Below are positions 50,588 to 59,904 of a stretch of 64,000 nucleotides of DNA, one piece after another. The stretch lies in NCBI RefSeq assembly GCF_026627255.1, contig NZ_JAPNLM010000002.1, positions 372,001 through 436,000 of the forward strand, written 5' to 3'. A model generated the notes under the pieces. It did not search any database. It was not told where the DNA came from and was given only the letters and a program-made list of their open reading frames with translations. A program made the translations under genes and the position numbers. Position 1 is the first letter of the stretch. Each line of letters opens with the position of its first letter. The stretch comes from Streptomyces antarcticus. GTDB taxonomy: Bacteria > Actinomycetota > Actinomycetes > Streptomycetales > Streptomycetaceae.

Positions 50588-52245
50588 ACTGACCGCCCCC
50601 TTCCCTCTCCCGCGCACGAGTTCGCACATGACCTCGCGTACGAACTCTCGCACGAACTCTCGTACGACACCGGCCACTTATCTCCGATACTAACCGGGCC
50701 CACCGACAACCGGTACGGATCCGGATCCGGATCCGGCCCCGGCAGCGGATCCCGGGCCAGCACCTCCTCGTCCGGCCGCTCGTCCGCGGCCTCCCGCGGG
50801 CCGAGCCGGGACACCGCCAGCGCGACCGCCAGGTTCACGGCGAGGGCGGCCATCCCCGCGTTCACCCCCCACACCGGGTCGTTCCCCGTGAAGACCAGCG
50901 CGCAGACCAGCCCGACGCCCGCGGCCAGCCCGCTCACCGCCCCGGCCGTCGTCAGCCCCCGCCACACCAGCCCCAGCAGCAGCATCGGGACCAGCTGTGC
51001 CATCCCCTCGTACGACACGAGGGAGAGCCGCACCAGCGTGTTCGGGGCGACGTACGTCATCACCAGCGCCACCGCCCCGGCGATCACGACCACCGTCTGC
51101 GACGCCCGTTTCTGCCGCTCCCCCGCGCCCCACCCCGGCACCAGCGGCAGCACGCTCCGCCCCCACATCGTGCCGATGACCAGCATGAACACCGCCATGG
51201 GCACGATCGACGACAGCGCGGCCGCCACCCCGACCAGACCCACCGCCCAGGCCGGCAGCGAGTCCACCACCAGCGCGAACAGCGCGAGGTTGGTGTCCGC
51301 CCCGGCCAGCCCCGGCACCACGAACAGCGCCGCCATCCCGAGCAGCATCGGCACGAAGAGCAGCACGTTGTAGGCGGGCAGCAGCATCGCGTTGCGGCGC
51401 AGCGCGTCGGCGTCGCGCGCGCCCAGGTACCCCGCCACGGTGGTCGGGAAGATGACGACGGTGAGCGCGTTCAGCACGGTCGTGGACGCGAACCACGCAG
51501 TCCCCAGCTCCCCGCGCCCACCCGGGCCGGCCCCGTGCCCGGGGAGGGTCAGCCACTGCGGCCGCTCCGCCACGAGCCGGTCGAAGAGCTCCCCGTAACC
51601 GCCGAAGTAGTGCAGGGGCACGTACACCGCCAGGAACCCCAGCGTGCCGATGACCAGCACGTCCTTGAGCACCGACACCCACGCGCTGCCGCGCAGCCCG
51701 CTGACGACGACGAAGCCGGTGGTGACGGCGAAGGCCACGAAGTACGCCCACCCCGGCGGGACGGCCCCGTAGGTGACCGTCGTGACGACGACGCCCATGC
51801 CGGTGATCTGGAGCTGGATGTACGGCAGCAGGAACACGGTCGCGAGGACGGCGACCGCGGCTCCCAGCCAGGGGCGCCCGTACCGGTGGGCCACCATGTC
51901 GGTGATCCCGACGAGGCCGTGGCGCCGCGCGTAGTCCCAGAGCAGCGGGCCGACGACGTACCCGAGGGCGTACCCGCAGGTCATGTACGCGACCACGTAC
52001 ATGACCGGCGCCCCGTACGAGTAGCCCCAGCCGGCCGCCCCGAGGTAGCTGAAGCTGGTGTAGCCCTCGCCGGCCATCAGCACCCAGATGAACACGGTCC
52101 CCAGCGAGCGCCCGCCCACCGACCACTCGGCGAGCCCGCCCCCGCCCCCGCCCCCGCCGCGCCCGCGCACCGCGAGCAGCCCGAGCGCGACGGTCGCCAC
52201 CATGGAGACGGCGAAGACGCCGGTCGCCACGGCCGACGCGCTCAC
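50503..52245 (-). CDS. Sodium:solute symporter family transporter
   Basis: 580 aa, about 13 helices of the SSS fold (WSVGGRSLGTVFIWVLMAGEG, GYTSFSYLGAAGWGYSYG, QLQITGMGVVVTTVTYG and so on). The C-terminal 55 residues after PYRLSVGPVSIGD are Cys/Ser-rich, low complexity (ESSCESSYARSCANSC), and overlap the DUF6412-like gene, so the original stop was probably lost. GTG overlaps the DUF3311 stop by 4 bp. DUF3311/SSS pairs are common; solutes are usually small carboxylates. No ligand is known here. Confidence 0.88.
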   Translation of the reverse strand: MSASAVATGVFAVSMVATVALGLLAVRGRGGGGGGGGLAEWSVGGRSLGTVFIWVLMAGEGYTSFSYLGAAGWGYSYGAPVMYVVAYMTCGYALGYVVGPLLWDYARRHGLVGITDMVAHRYGRPWLGAAVAVLATVFLLPYIQLQITGMGVVVTTVTYGAVPPGWAYFVAFAVTTGFVVVSGLRGSAWVSVLKDVLVIGTLGFLAVYVPLHYFGGYGELFDRLVAERPQWLTLPGHGAGPGGRGELGTAWFASTTVLNALTVVIFPTTVAGYLGARDADALRRNAMLLPAYNVLLFVPMLLGMAALFVVPGLAGADTNLALFALVVDSLPAWAVGLVGVAAALSSIVPMAVFMLVIGTMWGRSVLPLVPGWGAGERQKRASQTVVVIAGAVALVMTYVAPNTLVRLSLVSYEGMAQLVPMLLLGLVWRGLTTAGAVSGLAAGVGLVCALVFTGNDPVWGVNAGMAALAVNLAVALAVSRLGPREAADERPDEEVLARDPLPGPDPDPDPYRLSVGPVSIGDKWPVSYESSCESSYARSCANSCAGEGRGRSVWLGNEAAAVARRPSSETWSGRRGCRRC

Positions 52246-52439
52246 CGGTGGTCCCCCCGCCAGGCCAGCCACACGGCGAGCGGCGTCACCAGCGTGGCCC
52301 CGGCGCACCAGACGAGCAGGAACGGCACCCCGCCGATCCGCGGCTCCACCCGGTTCACGAGCGGCAGCGCGCCCACGAACAGCACGAAGGGAACGGCCAG
52401 CCAGGCCAGATGCGGACGCTTCATCCGATTCGGAGGCAT
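52242..52439 (-). CDS. DUF3311 small membrane protein
   Basis: 65 aa with two helices (HLAWLAVPFVLFVGALPLV and FLLVWCAGATLVTPLAVWLA). DUF3311 proteins are the small partners of sodium:solute symporters, and here the stop overlaps the symporter start (GTGA). The start at 52439 (MPPNRMKR) or the inner ATG at 52424 (MKRPHLAW) is possible. Confidence 0.82.
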   Translation of the reverse strand: MPPNRMKRPHLAWLAVPFVLFVGALPLVNRVEPRIGGVPFLLVWCAGATLVTPLAVWLAWRGDHR

Positions 52440-52459
52440 CGCAACACCCTAGGGGCCCG

Positions 52460-53332
52460 CTATGGCCGCAGCGTTCCCCACACCACCAGCCGGTACTTGG
52501 AGGTGTATTCGGGCGTGCAGGTGGTGAGGGTGATGTAGGCGCCCGGCTCGCTGTACCCGTACTCCGGCTTGACCACGCTGCGCGGCACCGGCGCGATCAC
52601 CCCGGTGTCCCGCTCGGTGGTCTCGCCGAGGACCTTGCCGACCACGTACGTGTACCTGCGCCCCCGGACGTCGACCAGCAGTTCGTCCCCCGCCCGCAGC
52701 CGGTTCAGGTAGCGGAACGGCTCCCCGTGGGTGTTGCGGTGCCCCGCGAGCGCGAAGTTCCCGCGCGCCCCGGGCAACGCGGTACCGGGGTACTGGCCGG
52801 CGTACCCCTTGTCGAGGACGGTGCGCTTGTCGACGCCCCGGGCGACGGGGACGGAGAGGCCGAGGCGCGGCACGCGCAGGACGGCGTACGCCTGGCCGGC
52901 GCCCGCCGATGCTCCGGGGGCGGGGGCGGGGGCGGGGGCGGGAGCCTTGGGGGCCGGGGCCCTGGACGCGGGGGCGGAGGGCACGGCGTCCGGCACGGCG
53001 GACGGCCCGGTGTCCGGCACGGCGTCCGGCACGGCGGGGGAGGCCGACTCCCCACCCGTTGGGCCGGTTTCATCCGCTTCGGCGGGTTCGGCGGGGACGG
53101 CGGGGCCGGCGCCCCACTCGCGCTCCAGGGCCCGTACGCGGTCCTGCGCGGCGGCGACGGCCTGCCGGTTGGTCCACCACACCTGGTGCACCACCAGCAA
53201 CGCCACCACCACGCCCACGGTGGTGACCACTTCGGCGCACGCCCACAGCACCCGCGCGAACGCGACCCGCGGCGCCCCTCGTACGCGACCCTGCACCACC
53301 ACCGGTATGTGATCTCTCACGGGCGGCACCAT
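52460..53332 (-). CDS. Class E sortase
   Basis: 290 aa. One membrane helix (about 32-50, VVTTVGVVVALLVVHQVWW), a Pro/Ala-rich linker (75-145) and a sortase domain with catalytic His about 198 in FALAGHRNTHGEPF, Cys about 272 in LTTCTPEYTSKYR and Arg about 281. Class E sortases of Streptomyces attach LAXTG proteins such as chaplins to the wall. The start has a strong GGGGGAGG 4-5 nt away. It is divergent from the SEC-C gene with a 44-bp gap. The linker is unusually long. Confidence 0.92.
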   Translation of the reverse strand: MVPPVRDHIPVVVQGRVRGAPRVAFARVLWACAEVVTTVGVVVALLVVHQVWWTNRQAVAAAQDRVRALEREWGAGPAVPAEPAEADETGPTGGESASPAVPDAVPDTGPSAVPDAVPSAPASRAPAPKAPAPAPAPAPGASAGAGQAYAVLRVPRLGLSVPVARGVDKRTVLDKGYAGQYPGTALPGARGNFALAGHRNTHGEPFRYLNRLRAGDELLVDVRGRRYTYVVGKVLGETTERDTGVIAPVPRSVVKPEYGYSEPGAYITLTTCTPEYTSKYRLVVWGTLRP

Positions 53333-53376
53333 AAGACCTCCCCCGCCAACTGACCAGCGGCAGTACGGTGTGAACC

Positions 53377-54378
53377 ATGCGCCCCGACACGCCTGCCGAG
53401 CACATCGCCGAAGCCGAGCGCCTCATCCGCACGGCGACCCGCTACCCCGAGGACCAGGAGCCGTTGCTCCTCCAGGCCGCCGCCCACCTGGAACTGGGCG
53501 ACGCGCGCGATCGGGCGAGCGCCCTGTACGACCTGCTCCTGACGTCCTCCCCCGCCGACCCGCTCCTGATCAAGGCCCTCCAGGCGGCCAACCTCTGGGA
53601 GTACGGCCACGAGGCGGAGGCCCGCGCCCTGATCTCCGGCATCCGCGCGGCCGCCCCCGCGGATCCGGCTCCCTGGGAGGTCATCGCGGAGGCCCTCGAG
53701 ACCCACGACGAGCTGGAGGCCTCGCACGACTGCTTCACCGAGGCCGCCACGCTCCTCATCACGCAGGACGCGCCGCTCACCCAGGCCACCACGGCCCTGC
53801 TGACCGGCCGCCACCGCGTACGCCGCCTCCTGGGCCGGCCGCACGACGACTGGGACATGGTCGCCGACACCCGCCACATCGGCCCGATCCCGCTCGACGA
53901 ACTCCACGACCCGAAGCGCATCTGGGCCCTCGGCTCCGACGACCCGGCGGAACTGCGCGCGGAGATCGCCCGCCTCCGCGCGGAACTGGGCGACCGCCGC
54001 GCGGCCCTCTCCCGCCCGTTCCCGGTGGCGATCCTGCACTGGCCCCAGCGCGAACTGGCCGAGCTCCTGACGGGCTACCCCACTCTCTCCGCGGAGTACC
54101 CCTCCCACGGCACCCACCTCGCCCGCATCGAGGCGTCCCTGCGCGCCCTGGCCGCCTCGGGCACCACGAACCTCGGCATCGTCACGGCGAGCGTCCCGTC
54201 CTACGAGGCCTTCGCGGCGTCGGAGAAGACCTCCCCGGCCTCCCCGTCCCTCCTGGCGGAGTACGCCACCACCCTGGCGGCCCGAGGCAAGGCCACCCCG
54301 TGGCCCCCGAGCCCGACGGCCGCATGCTGGTGCACCTCAGGCAAGCCGTACGCGGAATGCCACGGCACCACGGACTGA
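53377..54378 (+). CDS. SEC-C motif protein with TPR-like repeats
   Basis: 333 aa. Helical repeats occupy the first 130 residues (AEHIAEAERLIRTATRYPE, ALQAANLWEYGHEAEARALI), with a mixed middle. The extreme C-terminus is a zinc-binding SEC-C motif CWCTSGKPYAECHG (C-x-C-x8-C-H). SEC-C proteins often bind ribosomes or act near SecA, but this family has no clear function. It stands between a sortase and a PLD-helicase, not obviously in an operon with either. Confidence 0.82.
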   Translation: MRPDTPAEHIAEAERLIRTATRYPEDQEPLLLQAAAHLELGDARDRASALYDLLLTSSPADPLLIKALQAANLWEYGHEAEARALISGIRAAAPADPAPWEVIAEALETHDELEASHDCFTEAATLLITQDAPLTQATTALLTGRHRVRRLLGRPHDDWDMVADTRHIGPIPLDELHDPKRIWALGSDDPAELRAEIARLRAELGDRRAALSRPFPVAILHWPQRELAELLTGYPTLSAEYPSHGTHLARIEASLRALAASGTTNLGIVTASVPSYEAFAASEKTSPASPSLLAEYATTLAARGKATPWPPSPTAACWCTSGKPYAECHGTTD

Positions 54379-54513
54379 CCGGAACCAGCTGATGAATGGC
54401 CCATTCTCAACCTTGCAGGCACATTTGAGGGCACGAGTCCGCCACATCACGGCAGTCATTGTCAGGGGCCTTTGATAAAAGAGGCAGTAACGATCAAGCC
54501 CTGAGGAGAATCC

Positions 54514-57500
54514 GTGACACCTGGTTCCCGCTCCATTGCTGCGAAGCCCGTCACCGGACTCCACGAGACTCTGATCACCAGCAGGCTTGAGGAAAAGCTC
54601 AAGGAGCTGATCGCCTCAGGAAGCGTGGTCATAGCCGACCAGGTCCGCGGGGAGTCTTCCCGGCACGTCCTGACCCGGCACATCTCCCGTGTAGTCGGCG
54701 AAGCCCTGAAGAAGCTGCCACCGACCGAGCAGGTCGATGCGGCGAACGAGATCCTGCACTCCCTGGCCACCCTCGACGGAGAGACAAGCTCCGGCGCCCA
54801 GGATTGGGCGGGTCCCCTTGTCGACGGTCCTCGTCAACTGCTCGCCGTCTCCGGCCGCGCAGCCTCCGAGACCTACACGGTCCGCCCGTCCACTCCGCTG
54901 TCGGAGACGGCTCTCATCACCAACTCCCCTGATGATCCGAGCCTCGGCTCGGAGCTCCGAGCCGAGCTGGCAACGGCCGACCGCATCGATCTGCTGTGCG
55001 CCTTCGTGAAATGGACGGGCTTGCGCGTCCTGGAGCAGTCGCTCAAGGCTGCTGCGGCACGAGACGTGCCCATTCGTGTCATCACCACGACTTACATCGG
55101 CGCCACGGAACGCAGGGCACTGGACCGACTCGTCCGCGAATTCGGTGCGCAGGTGAAGGTGAACTACGAGCTCCGCTCCACCCGGCTCCATGCCAAAGCT
55201 TGGCTGTTCCGCCGCGACTCTCAATTCGACACCGCCTACGTCGGCAGTTCCAACCTGTCGAAGGCAGCGCTCCTCGACGGCCTGGAGTGGAACGTGCGGC
55301 TGTCCGGCGTCGCAACCCCCGACGTATTGCGAAAGTTCGAAGCCACCTTCGACTCCTACTGGAACGAACGGGCCTTCGAGCCCTACGACCCCGACGTCGA
55401 TGCCGCCCGCCTGGACGAAGCGCTCCGGATCGCCGGCGGCTCCAGCAAGGACAGGGACGCCGCGCGCATCATCAGCCTCTCGGGCCTGGAAGTACGCCCC
55501 TTCCCCCATCAGCGCGACATGCTGGAGCGGCTCGGAGTCGAGCGTACGGTGCACGACCGTCACGCGAACCTGCTGGTTGCGGCGACCGGCACCGGAAAAA
55601 CGGTAATGGCAGCGCTCGACTTCAAACAACTCCAGCAGAGCCTGGGGCGACCGTTGCGCCTGCTGTTCATAGCCCACCGCAAGGAAATCCTCGAGCAGTC
55701 CTTGCGCACCTACCAGGACGTACTGGTCAACGCCAACTTCGGCGAACTGCTCTGTGACGGCGAGGTACCGAAGGCATGGGACCACGTCTTCGCCAGCGTC
55801 CAATCCCTGACGGCAAAGACCCTGGACACGCTCGCCGCGAACCATTTCGACGTCGTCGTCTTCGACGAGTTTCATCACGGCACGTCGCCCACCTACCGCA
55901 GGGTCCTCAACCACTTCACACCGAGGGAACTGCTCGGGCTGACCGCCACCCCCGAGCGCATGGACGGCCTGAACATCCAGGATGAGTTCTTCGAAGGGCG
56001 CATCGCAGCCGAGATGCGCCTGTGGGAAGCGTTGGAGGCAGACCTCCTGTGCCCGTTCCACTACTTCGGCATCACCGACAACACTGACATGAGCGCCCTC
56101 GCATGGAAACGCGGAGCGTACGACACCCAGGCCCTCAGCGCCCTCTTCACCGGCAACGAGGCGCGAGCCCGGCTCGTCATCCGCGCGCTCCAGGACAAGC
56201 ACAGCGCACCGGAGACGATGCGTGCACTGGGATTCTGCGTGTCCGTGGCACACGCGCGCTTCATGGCCGACTTCTTCAATCGCGCAGGCTTCCACGCACT
56301 GGCCCTGTCCGGAGAGACACCGCGCGACGAGCGGAAGGCAGCACTGGACGCGCTGAAGGCCGGCAAGCTCAACGTCATATTTTCCGTCGACCTCTTCAAC
56401 GAAGGCCTCGACGTGCCCGACGTGGACACCCTGCTGCTCCTGCGTCCCACCTCCAGTGCCACCGTCTTCCTGCAGCAACTGGGCCGTGGGCTACGGCGGA
56501 GCGAGAACAAGTCCGTTCTGACCGTCCTTGACTTCATCGGGCAGCACCGCAAGGAGTTCCGCTTCGAGGAGCAGTTCCGCGCCCTGACCAACCTGAGCCG
56601 CAACCGCCTCCTCACCAGCGTCGAGAACGACTTCCCGAAGCCGCCGCCCGGCTGCCAGATCATCCTTGAGCCCAAGGCCAAGGACTTGATCATCGAGAAC
56701 ATCCGGAACCAGATCAACGTCAACGTCACGCAACTCACCCGGGAAGTCATGGCCCACGCCACGACGGACCTCGCCGTGTACCTCAAGGAGAGCGGCCGAA
56801 GGATCAGCGAGCTGTACCGGGGAAACGGGAACTCCTGGACGGGCCTGCTGCGGCGGGCAAAGCTGCTCACCACCCCCGTCCCGGAAGGCGAGGACGCGCT
56901 CCTCAAGCGCGTGTCAGCCTTCCTGCATGTGGATGACCCGGAACGTGTCCGGTCGTATGCCGCACTGATCACGGACGGTGCTCCGGCATACGCCGATCTC
57001 GACGAGCAGGACCAGGCCTATGCCCGGATGTTCTTCTTCTCCCTCTGGCCGCTCGGAGCAGGCTTCTCGCGCTATCAGGACGGCTTCGACTCACTCCGCT
57101 CACAACACGCCTTCCGCGATGAGCTCCGTCAGGTACTCGCCCACGACTTGGACCGGGCCGAGCACGTTCCCGTCCCCCTGACCGGCGACCATGCGGCCCT
57201 GCCGTTGACCGTGCACGCCTCGTACAGTCGGGAGGAAATCCTCCCCGCCCTGGGTCAGGGCGAGCTCGGCGGCTCCTTGCCGGGGCACTTCCGCGAAGGG
57301 GTGAGGTGGTGCGAGGAAATCCGGACGGACGCCCTCTTCATCACGCTGGAGAAGGACGCCAAGGACTTCTCCCCCCAGACCCTGTACAAGGACTACGCGT
57401 CGGGTGAGTTCCAGTTCCATTGGGAGTCGCAGAACTCCACCTCCGAAACCTCCCCCACCGGGGTGCGGTACCGGACGCACGCAGAGAAGGGCTCACACGT

Positions 57501-57675
57501 CCTGCTCTTCGTCCGACGCTTCAAGAAGACGGACATCGGTGGTCCTCAGGCCTGGATGCTGCTCGGACCGGCCGAGTTCGTCGAACATGAGGGCAGCAAG
57601 CCGATGGGGATCGAGTGGAAGCTGCACCACGAGATCCCCGCTGACGTCCGCTCCTACTCGGCCATCACCGGCTGA
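54514..57675 (+). CDS. PLD-nuclease/SF2 helicase with DUF3427
   Basis: 1053 aa. PLD-like domain with HxK at LHAKAWLF (about 226) and SSNLSKAALL; SF2 helicase with GTGKT (Lys about 362), FDEFHHG (DEFH box), GLTATPERMDG and QQLGRGLRRSENKSVL (motif VI); C-terminal DUF3427 with ASGEFQFHWESQNSTS. Such proteins are nucleases or helicases of defence islands or restriction-like systems. Only one PLD HxK is visible, so dimerisation would be needed. Codon GC is lower than in neighbours and the upstream gap is AT-rich, signs of transfer. GTG with GAGGAG 5 nt before. Confidence 0.85.
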   Translation: MTPGSRSIAAKPVTGLHETLITSRLEEKLKELIASGSVVIADQVRGESSRHVLTRHISRVVGEALKKLPPTEQVDAANEILHSLATLDGETSSGAQDWAGPLVDGPRQLLAVSGRAASETYTVRPSTPLSETALITNSPDDPSLGSELRAELATADRIDLLCAFVKWTGLRVLEQSLKAAAARDVPIRVITTTYIGATERRALDRLVREFGAQVKVNYELRSTRLHAKAWLFRRDSQFDTAYVGSSNLSKAALLDGLEWNVRLSGVATPDVLRKFEATFDSYWNERAFEPYDPDVDAARLDEALRIAGGSSKDRDAARIISLSGLEVRPFPHQRDMLERLGVERTVHDRHANLLVAATGTGKTVMAALDFKQLQQSLGRPLRLLFIAHRKEILEQSLRTYQDVLVNANFGELLCDGEVPKAWDHVFASVQSLTAKTLDTLAANHFDVVVFDEFHHGTSPTYRRVLNHFTPRELLGLTATPERMDGLNIQDEFFEGRIAAEMRLWEALEADLLCPFHYFGITDNTDMSALAWKRGAYDTQALSALFTGNEARARLVIRALQDKHSAPETMRALGFCVSVAHARFMADFFNRAGFHALALSGETPRDERKAALDALKAGKLNVIFSVDLFNEGLDVPDVDTLLLLRPTSSATVFLQQLGRGLRRSENKSVLTVLDFIGQHRKEFRFEEQFRALTNLSRNRLLTSVENDFPKPPPGCQIILEPKAKDLIIENIRNQINVNVTQLTREVMAHATTDLAVYLKESGRRISELYRGNGNSWTGLLRRAKLLTTPVPEGEDALLKRVSAFLHVDDPERVRSYAALITDGAPAYADLDEQDQAYARMFFFSLWPLGAGFSRYQDGFDSLRSQHAFRDELRQVLAHDLDRAEHVPVPLTGDHAALPLTVHASYSREEILPALGQGELGGSLPGHFREGVRWCEEIRTDALFITLEKDAKDFSPQTLYKDYASGEFQFHWESQNSTSETSPTGVRYRTHAEKGSHVLLFVRRFKKTDIGGPQAWMLLGPAEFVEHEGSKPMGIEWKLHHEIPADVRSYSAITG

Positions 57676-57694
57676 TGAGCACCTCTGCACGCCC

Positions 57695-59137
57695 TCACCC
57701 CGCTCCCGGGAAGAAGTGGAGTTGTTGGTGGCCGCGGGCCGTTGTCGTGGGTGGGGTGGGGCGGGTGGCCGCGAGGGTGAGGAGGGTGCGGAGGGCTGCC
57801 AGGACCTCCGTCGGGGTGTCGCGGATCATCGACGGGGTGGCGCTGACCACCAGGACACCGTGGGACTCCAGGCGCAGGCGGCGGCGGAGCGTGGCGTGCC
57901 AGGCGTCGCGGGTGTAGTGGTACTCCGCCGAGTCGATCTCCAGGGCCACGCCCTCGTCGGGCCAGTACGCGTCCGGGCTGGCCAGGAAGGTGCCGTCTGG
58001 GGTGTAGAGGCGGGCGTTCCACAAGGGGGTCGGGAGGTTCGTCGCCGTGAGGGTGTCGCGGGCCCGGGCCTCGGCGATCGAGCGGACCCCGGCCAGCAGT
58101 TCCGCCGCCGCGGCGGCGACCGCGGGCCGGGTGAGGAGGCGGGAGGCGCGGAGCTCGGCGTGCAGGTCGCGCGGGTGGCACCAGCCGGCCTGGACGACCC
58201 CCGCGAGAACCGCCCGGACCCGGTCGGGGTCGTCCGTACGGGCGGCGAAGTCGGCGGCCGCGCGTACGGGGCGGGTGCTGGGGACGCCGGACACCGTGAT
58301 GGTGCGCGGCCAGCGGGAGGTCGGCAGCGGGCGTACGTGCCCGGTGGCGGCGAGTCGGCGCGGGGAGCGGATCAGTACGTCGACGGGGCTGCCGGGGGCG
58401 TACGGGGCTTCGCGGATGCCGAGCAGCGTGAGGACGGTGGCGCCGGTGAGGGCGGCCGTGTCGCCGGAGAGGGGGTCCGCAGCGGGCTCGGCGGCGTACA
58501 GGACGGCGGAGAGGGCGCGTTGGCGCTGGTCCGGGGGGCCGGTCTGGAGGAGGTAGACCCGGGGCAGGAGGCGCTGCCAGGGGCCGCCGGGCCGGGAGCG
58601 GGAGGTGATCGTGCCGGAGGGAATGCCGGCGGCGGTGAGCTGGTGACGCGTGGCCAGGTTCAGCTGCCGGCGCGCGGCCCGCGGGGGGTGGTGCCCCTGC
58701 GGCTTGCGCTGCGGGTTGGGGCCGGGCCCGCGCTGCGGGTCGGGGTTGGGCCCGCGGGCGGGCTCACGCTGCGGGCCGGGGCCGGGCCTGGAGGCGGGGT
58801 CGGTCCCGCGGGCGGGCTCGCGCCGCTCGTCGGGGTCGGGCCCCTGCGCGAAGTCGGGCCCGCGGCTGGGCCCACGCTGCGGGCCGGGGCCGGGCCCGTG
58901 CGCGGGCTCGCGCTGCGGGTCGGGGCCGGGCCCGTGCGCGGGCTCGCGCTGCGGGTCGGGGCCGGGCCTGGAGGCGGGGTCGGGCCCGCGGGCGGGCTCG
59001 CGCCGCTCGTCGGGGTCGGGCCCCTGCGCGGGGTCGGGCTGCCCGGTCTGCCGGAGCTGGTGAGCCGGTCCGGGGCGGACGGGACGACGGTTCGGGCGGG
59101 CGTGGGGGCGGGGGTGGGGTTGCCGCGTGGTGATCAT
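57695..59137 (-). CDS. AbiEi/DUF559-like protein with repeat-rich N-terminus
   Basis: 480 aa. Residues 1-150 are Pro/Arg/Gly repeats. A helix-turn-helix/AbiEi-like part follows (RRQLNLATRHQLTAAGIPSG, LPRVYLLQTGPPDQRQRAL), and the C-terminal DUF559-like PD-(D/E)XK fold has VALEIDSAEYHYTRDAWHA and RLRLESHGVLVVSATPSMIR. It resembles AbiEi-type antitoxin or DUF559 nuclease-like proteins common in Streptomyces. The catalytic Lys/Gln are not obvious, so activity is doubtful. It converges on the helicase gene with 19 bp between. The true start may be within the repeats. Confidence 0.72.
   Translation of the reverse strand: MITTRQPHPRPHARPNRRPVRPGPAHQLRQTGQPDPAQGPDPDERREPARGPDPASRPGPDPQREPAHGPGPDPQREPAHGPGPGPQRGPSRGPDFAQGPDPDERREPARGTDPASRPGPGPQREPARGPNPDPQRGPGPNPQRKPQGHHPPRAARRQLNLATRHQLTAAGIPSGTITSRSRPGGPWQRLLPRVYLLQTGPPDQRQRALSAVLYAAEPAADPLSGDTAALTGATVLTLLGIREAPYAPGSPVDVLIRSPRRLAATGHVRPLPTSRWPRTITVSGVPSTRPVRAAADFAARTDDPDRVRAVLAGVVQAGWCHPRDLHAELRASRLLTRPAVAAAAAELLAGVRSIAEARARDTLTATNLPTPLWNARLYTPDGTFLASPDAYWPDEGVALEIDSAEYHYTRDAWHATLRRRLRLESHGVLVVSATPSMIRDTPTEVLAALRTLLTLAATRPTPPTTTARGHQQLHFFPGAG
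58690..59070. repeat. Coding tandem repeat based on a 36-bp unit
   Basis: The DNA for the AbiEi/DUF559-like N-terminus is repetitive. Stretches from about 58759-58853 return almost unchanged at 58939-59033, exactly 180 bp (five units of 36) later. Short units such as CGGGCTCGCGCTGCGGGTCG recur 36 bp apart. The repeats encode 12-residue PDPQREPAHGPG-like units. Confidence 0.8.
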
Positions 59138-59176
59138 GCGGCCGGTATGCCCCGGCGCGGGGGCGGCGTACCGTCG

Positions 59177-59713
59177 TCAGCGGCCCGGGTGCTCCGGGGA
59201 CAGGAAGACCACGACCCCCGTCTCGGTGCCCGGCCGGGCCGGGACCTCGTGCCAGCCCAGGCGGCGGTAGGTGGCCACCGTGTCCCGGGCGAGGCGGGAC
59301 GTCAGCAGCCAGGCCCGCCGGTCCGGGGCGTCGGCGGTGATCTCGGTGAGCAGGGCCCGGCCGGTGCCGTGACCGCGCGCGTAGGGGCGTACGGCGAGTT
59401 CGTCTATCTCCAGTGCGCCGGTCAGGAGCTCCTTCACCCGGGCCGCGCCGAGTTGGGCGGTCACCTGGGCGTAGCCGCGGATCTTGGGGAAGGCCGCCGG
59501 TGTGATCCAGCCCGTGGCGAAGCCGTCGATGCCGGTCGCGGACTGGGCGAACGCGGTACGGAATCCACGGCGCCGGGCGTCGGCGGGGAGACGGGTCGCG
59601 AACTGGCGAATGGTTTCTTCATCCTCGTTCCACGGCGGGCCTGAGAAGACGTCGGCATAGACGTCGACCAGTTCGTCCGCGAGGTCGAGGACGGCCTGTC
59701 CGTAGCAGATCAC
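59177..59713 (-). CDS. GNAT family N-acetyltransferase
   Basis: 178 aa. The acetyl-CoA-binding motif A is LEIDELAVRPYARGHGTGRALL, of the form V-x-P-x2-R-G-x-G-x-G/A. AWLLTSRLARDTVATYRRLGWHEVP is the C-terminal strand and helix. The acceptor is unknown. The start at 59713 (GTG, VICYGQ) has AGGAG 10 nt upstream; the longer frame has no such site and lies in non-coding sequence. Confidence 0.83.
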   Translation of the reverse strand: MICYGQAVLDLADELVDVYADVFSGPPWNEDEETIRQFATRLPADARRRGFRTAFAQSATGIDGFATGWITPAAFPKIRGYAQVTAQLGAARVKELLTGALEIDELAVRPYARGHGTGRALLTEITADAPDRRAWLLTSRLARDTVATYRRLGWHEVPARPGTETGVVVFLSPEHPGR

Positions 59714-59904
59714 GTTGTTCTGGCTCCTGAGGTCGGGTTCCGAGGGGTGGGTGGGGATTTTCCCATTTTGGGTTGGGAGAGTGAATTTATGGGCTCCGCG
59801 TTCCCGTCGCGCACACCGCACGGATCCGGCGAGTATGCGACAAATCACCATCACGCCTTCCGTGTCGGGACACCCGGCGACTGCGTTGAGCAGCCGTGGA
59901 CAGA

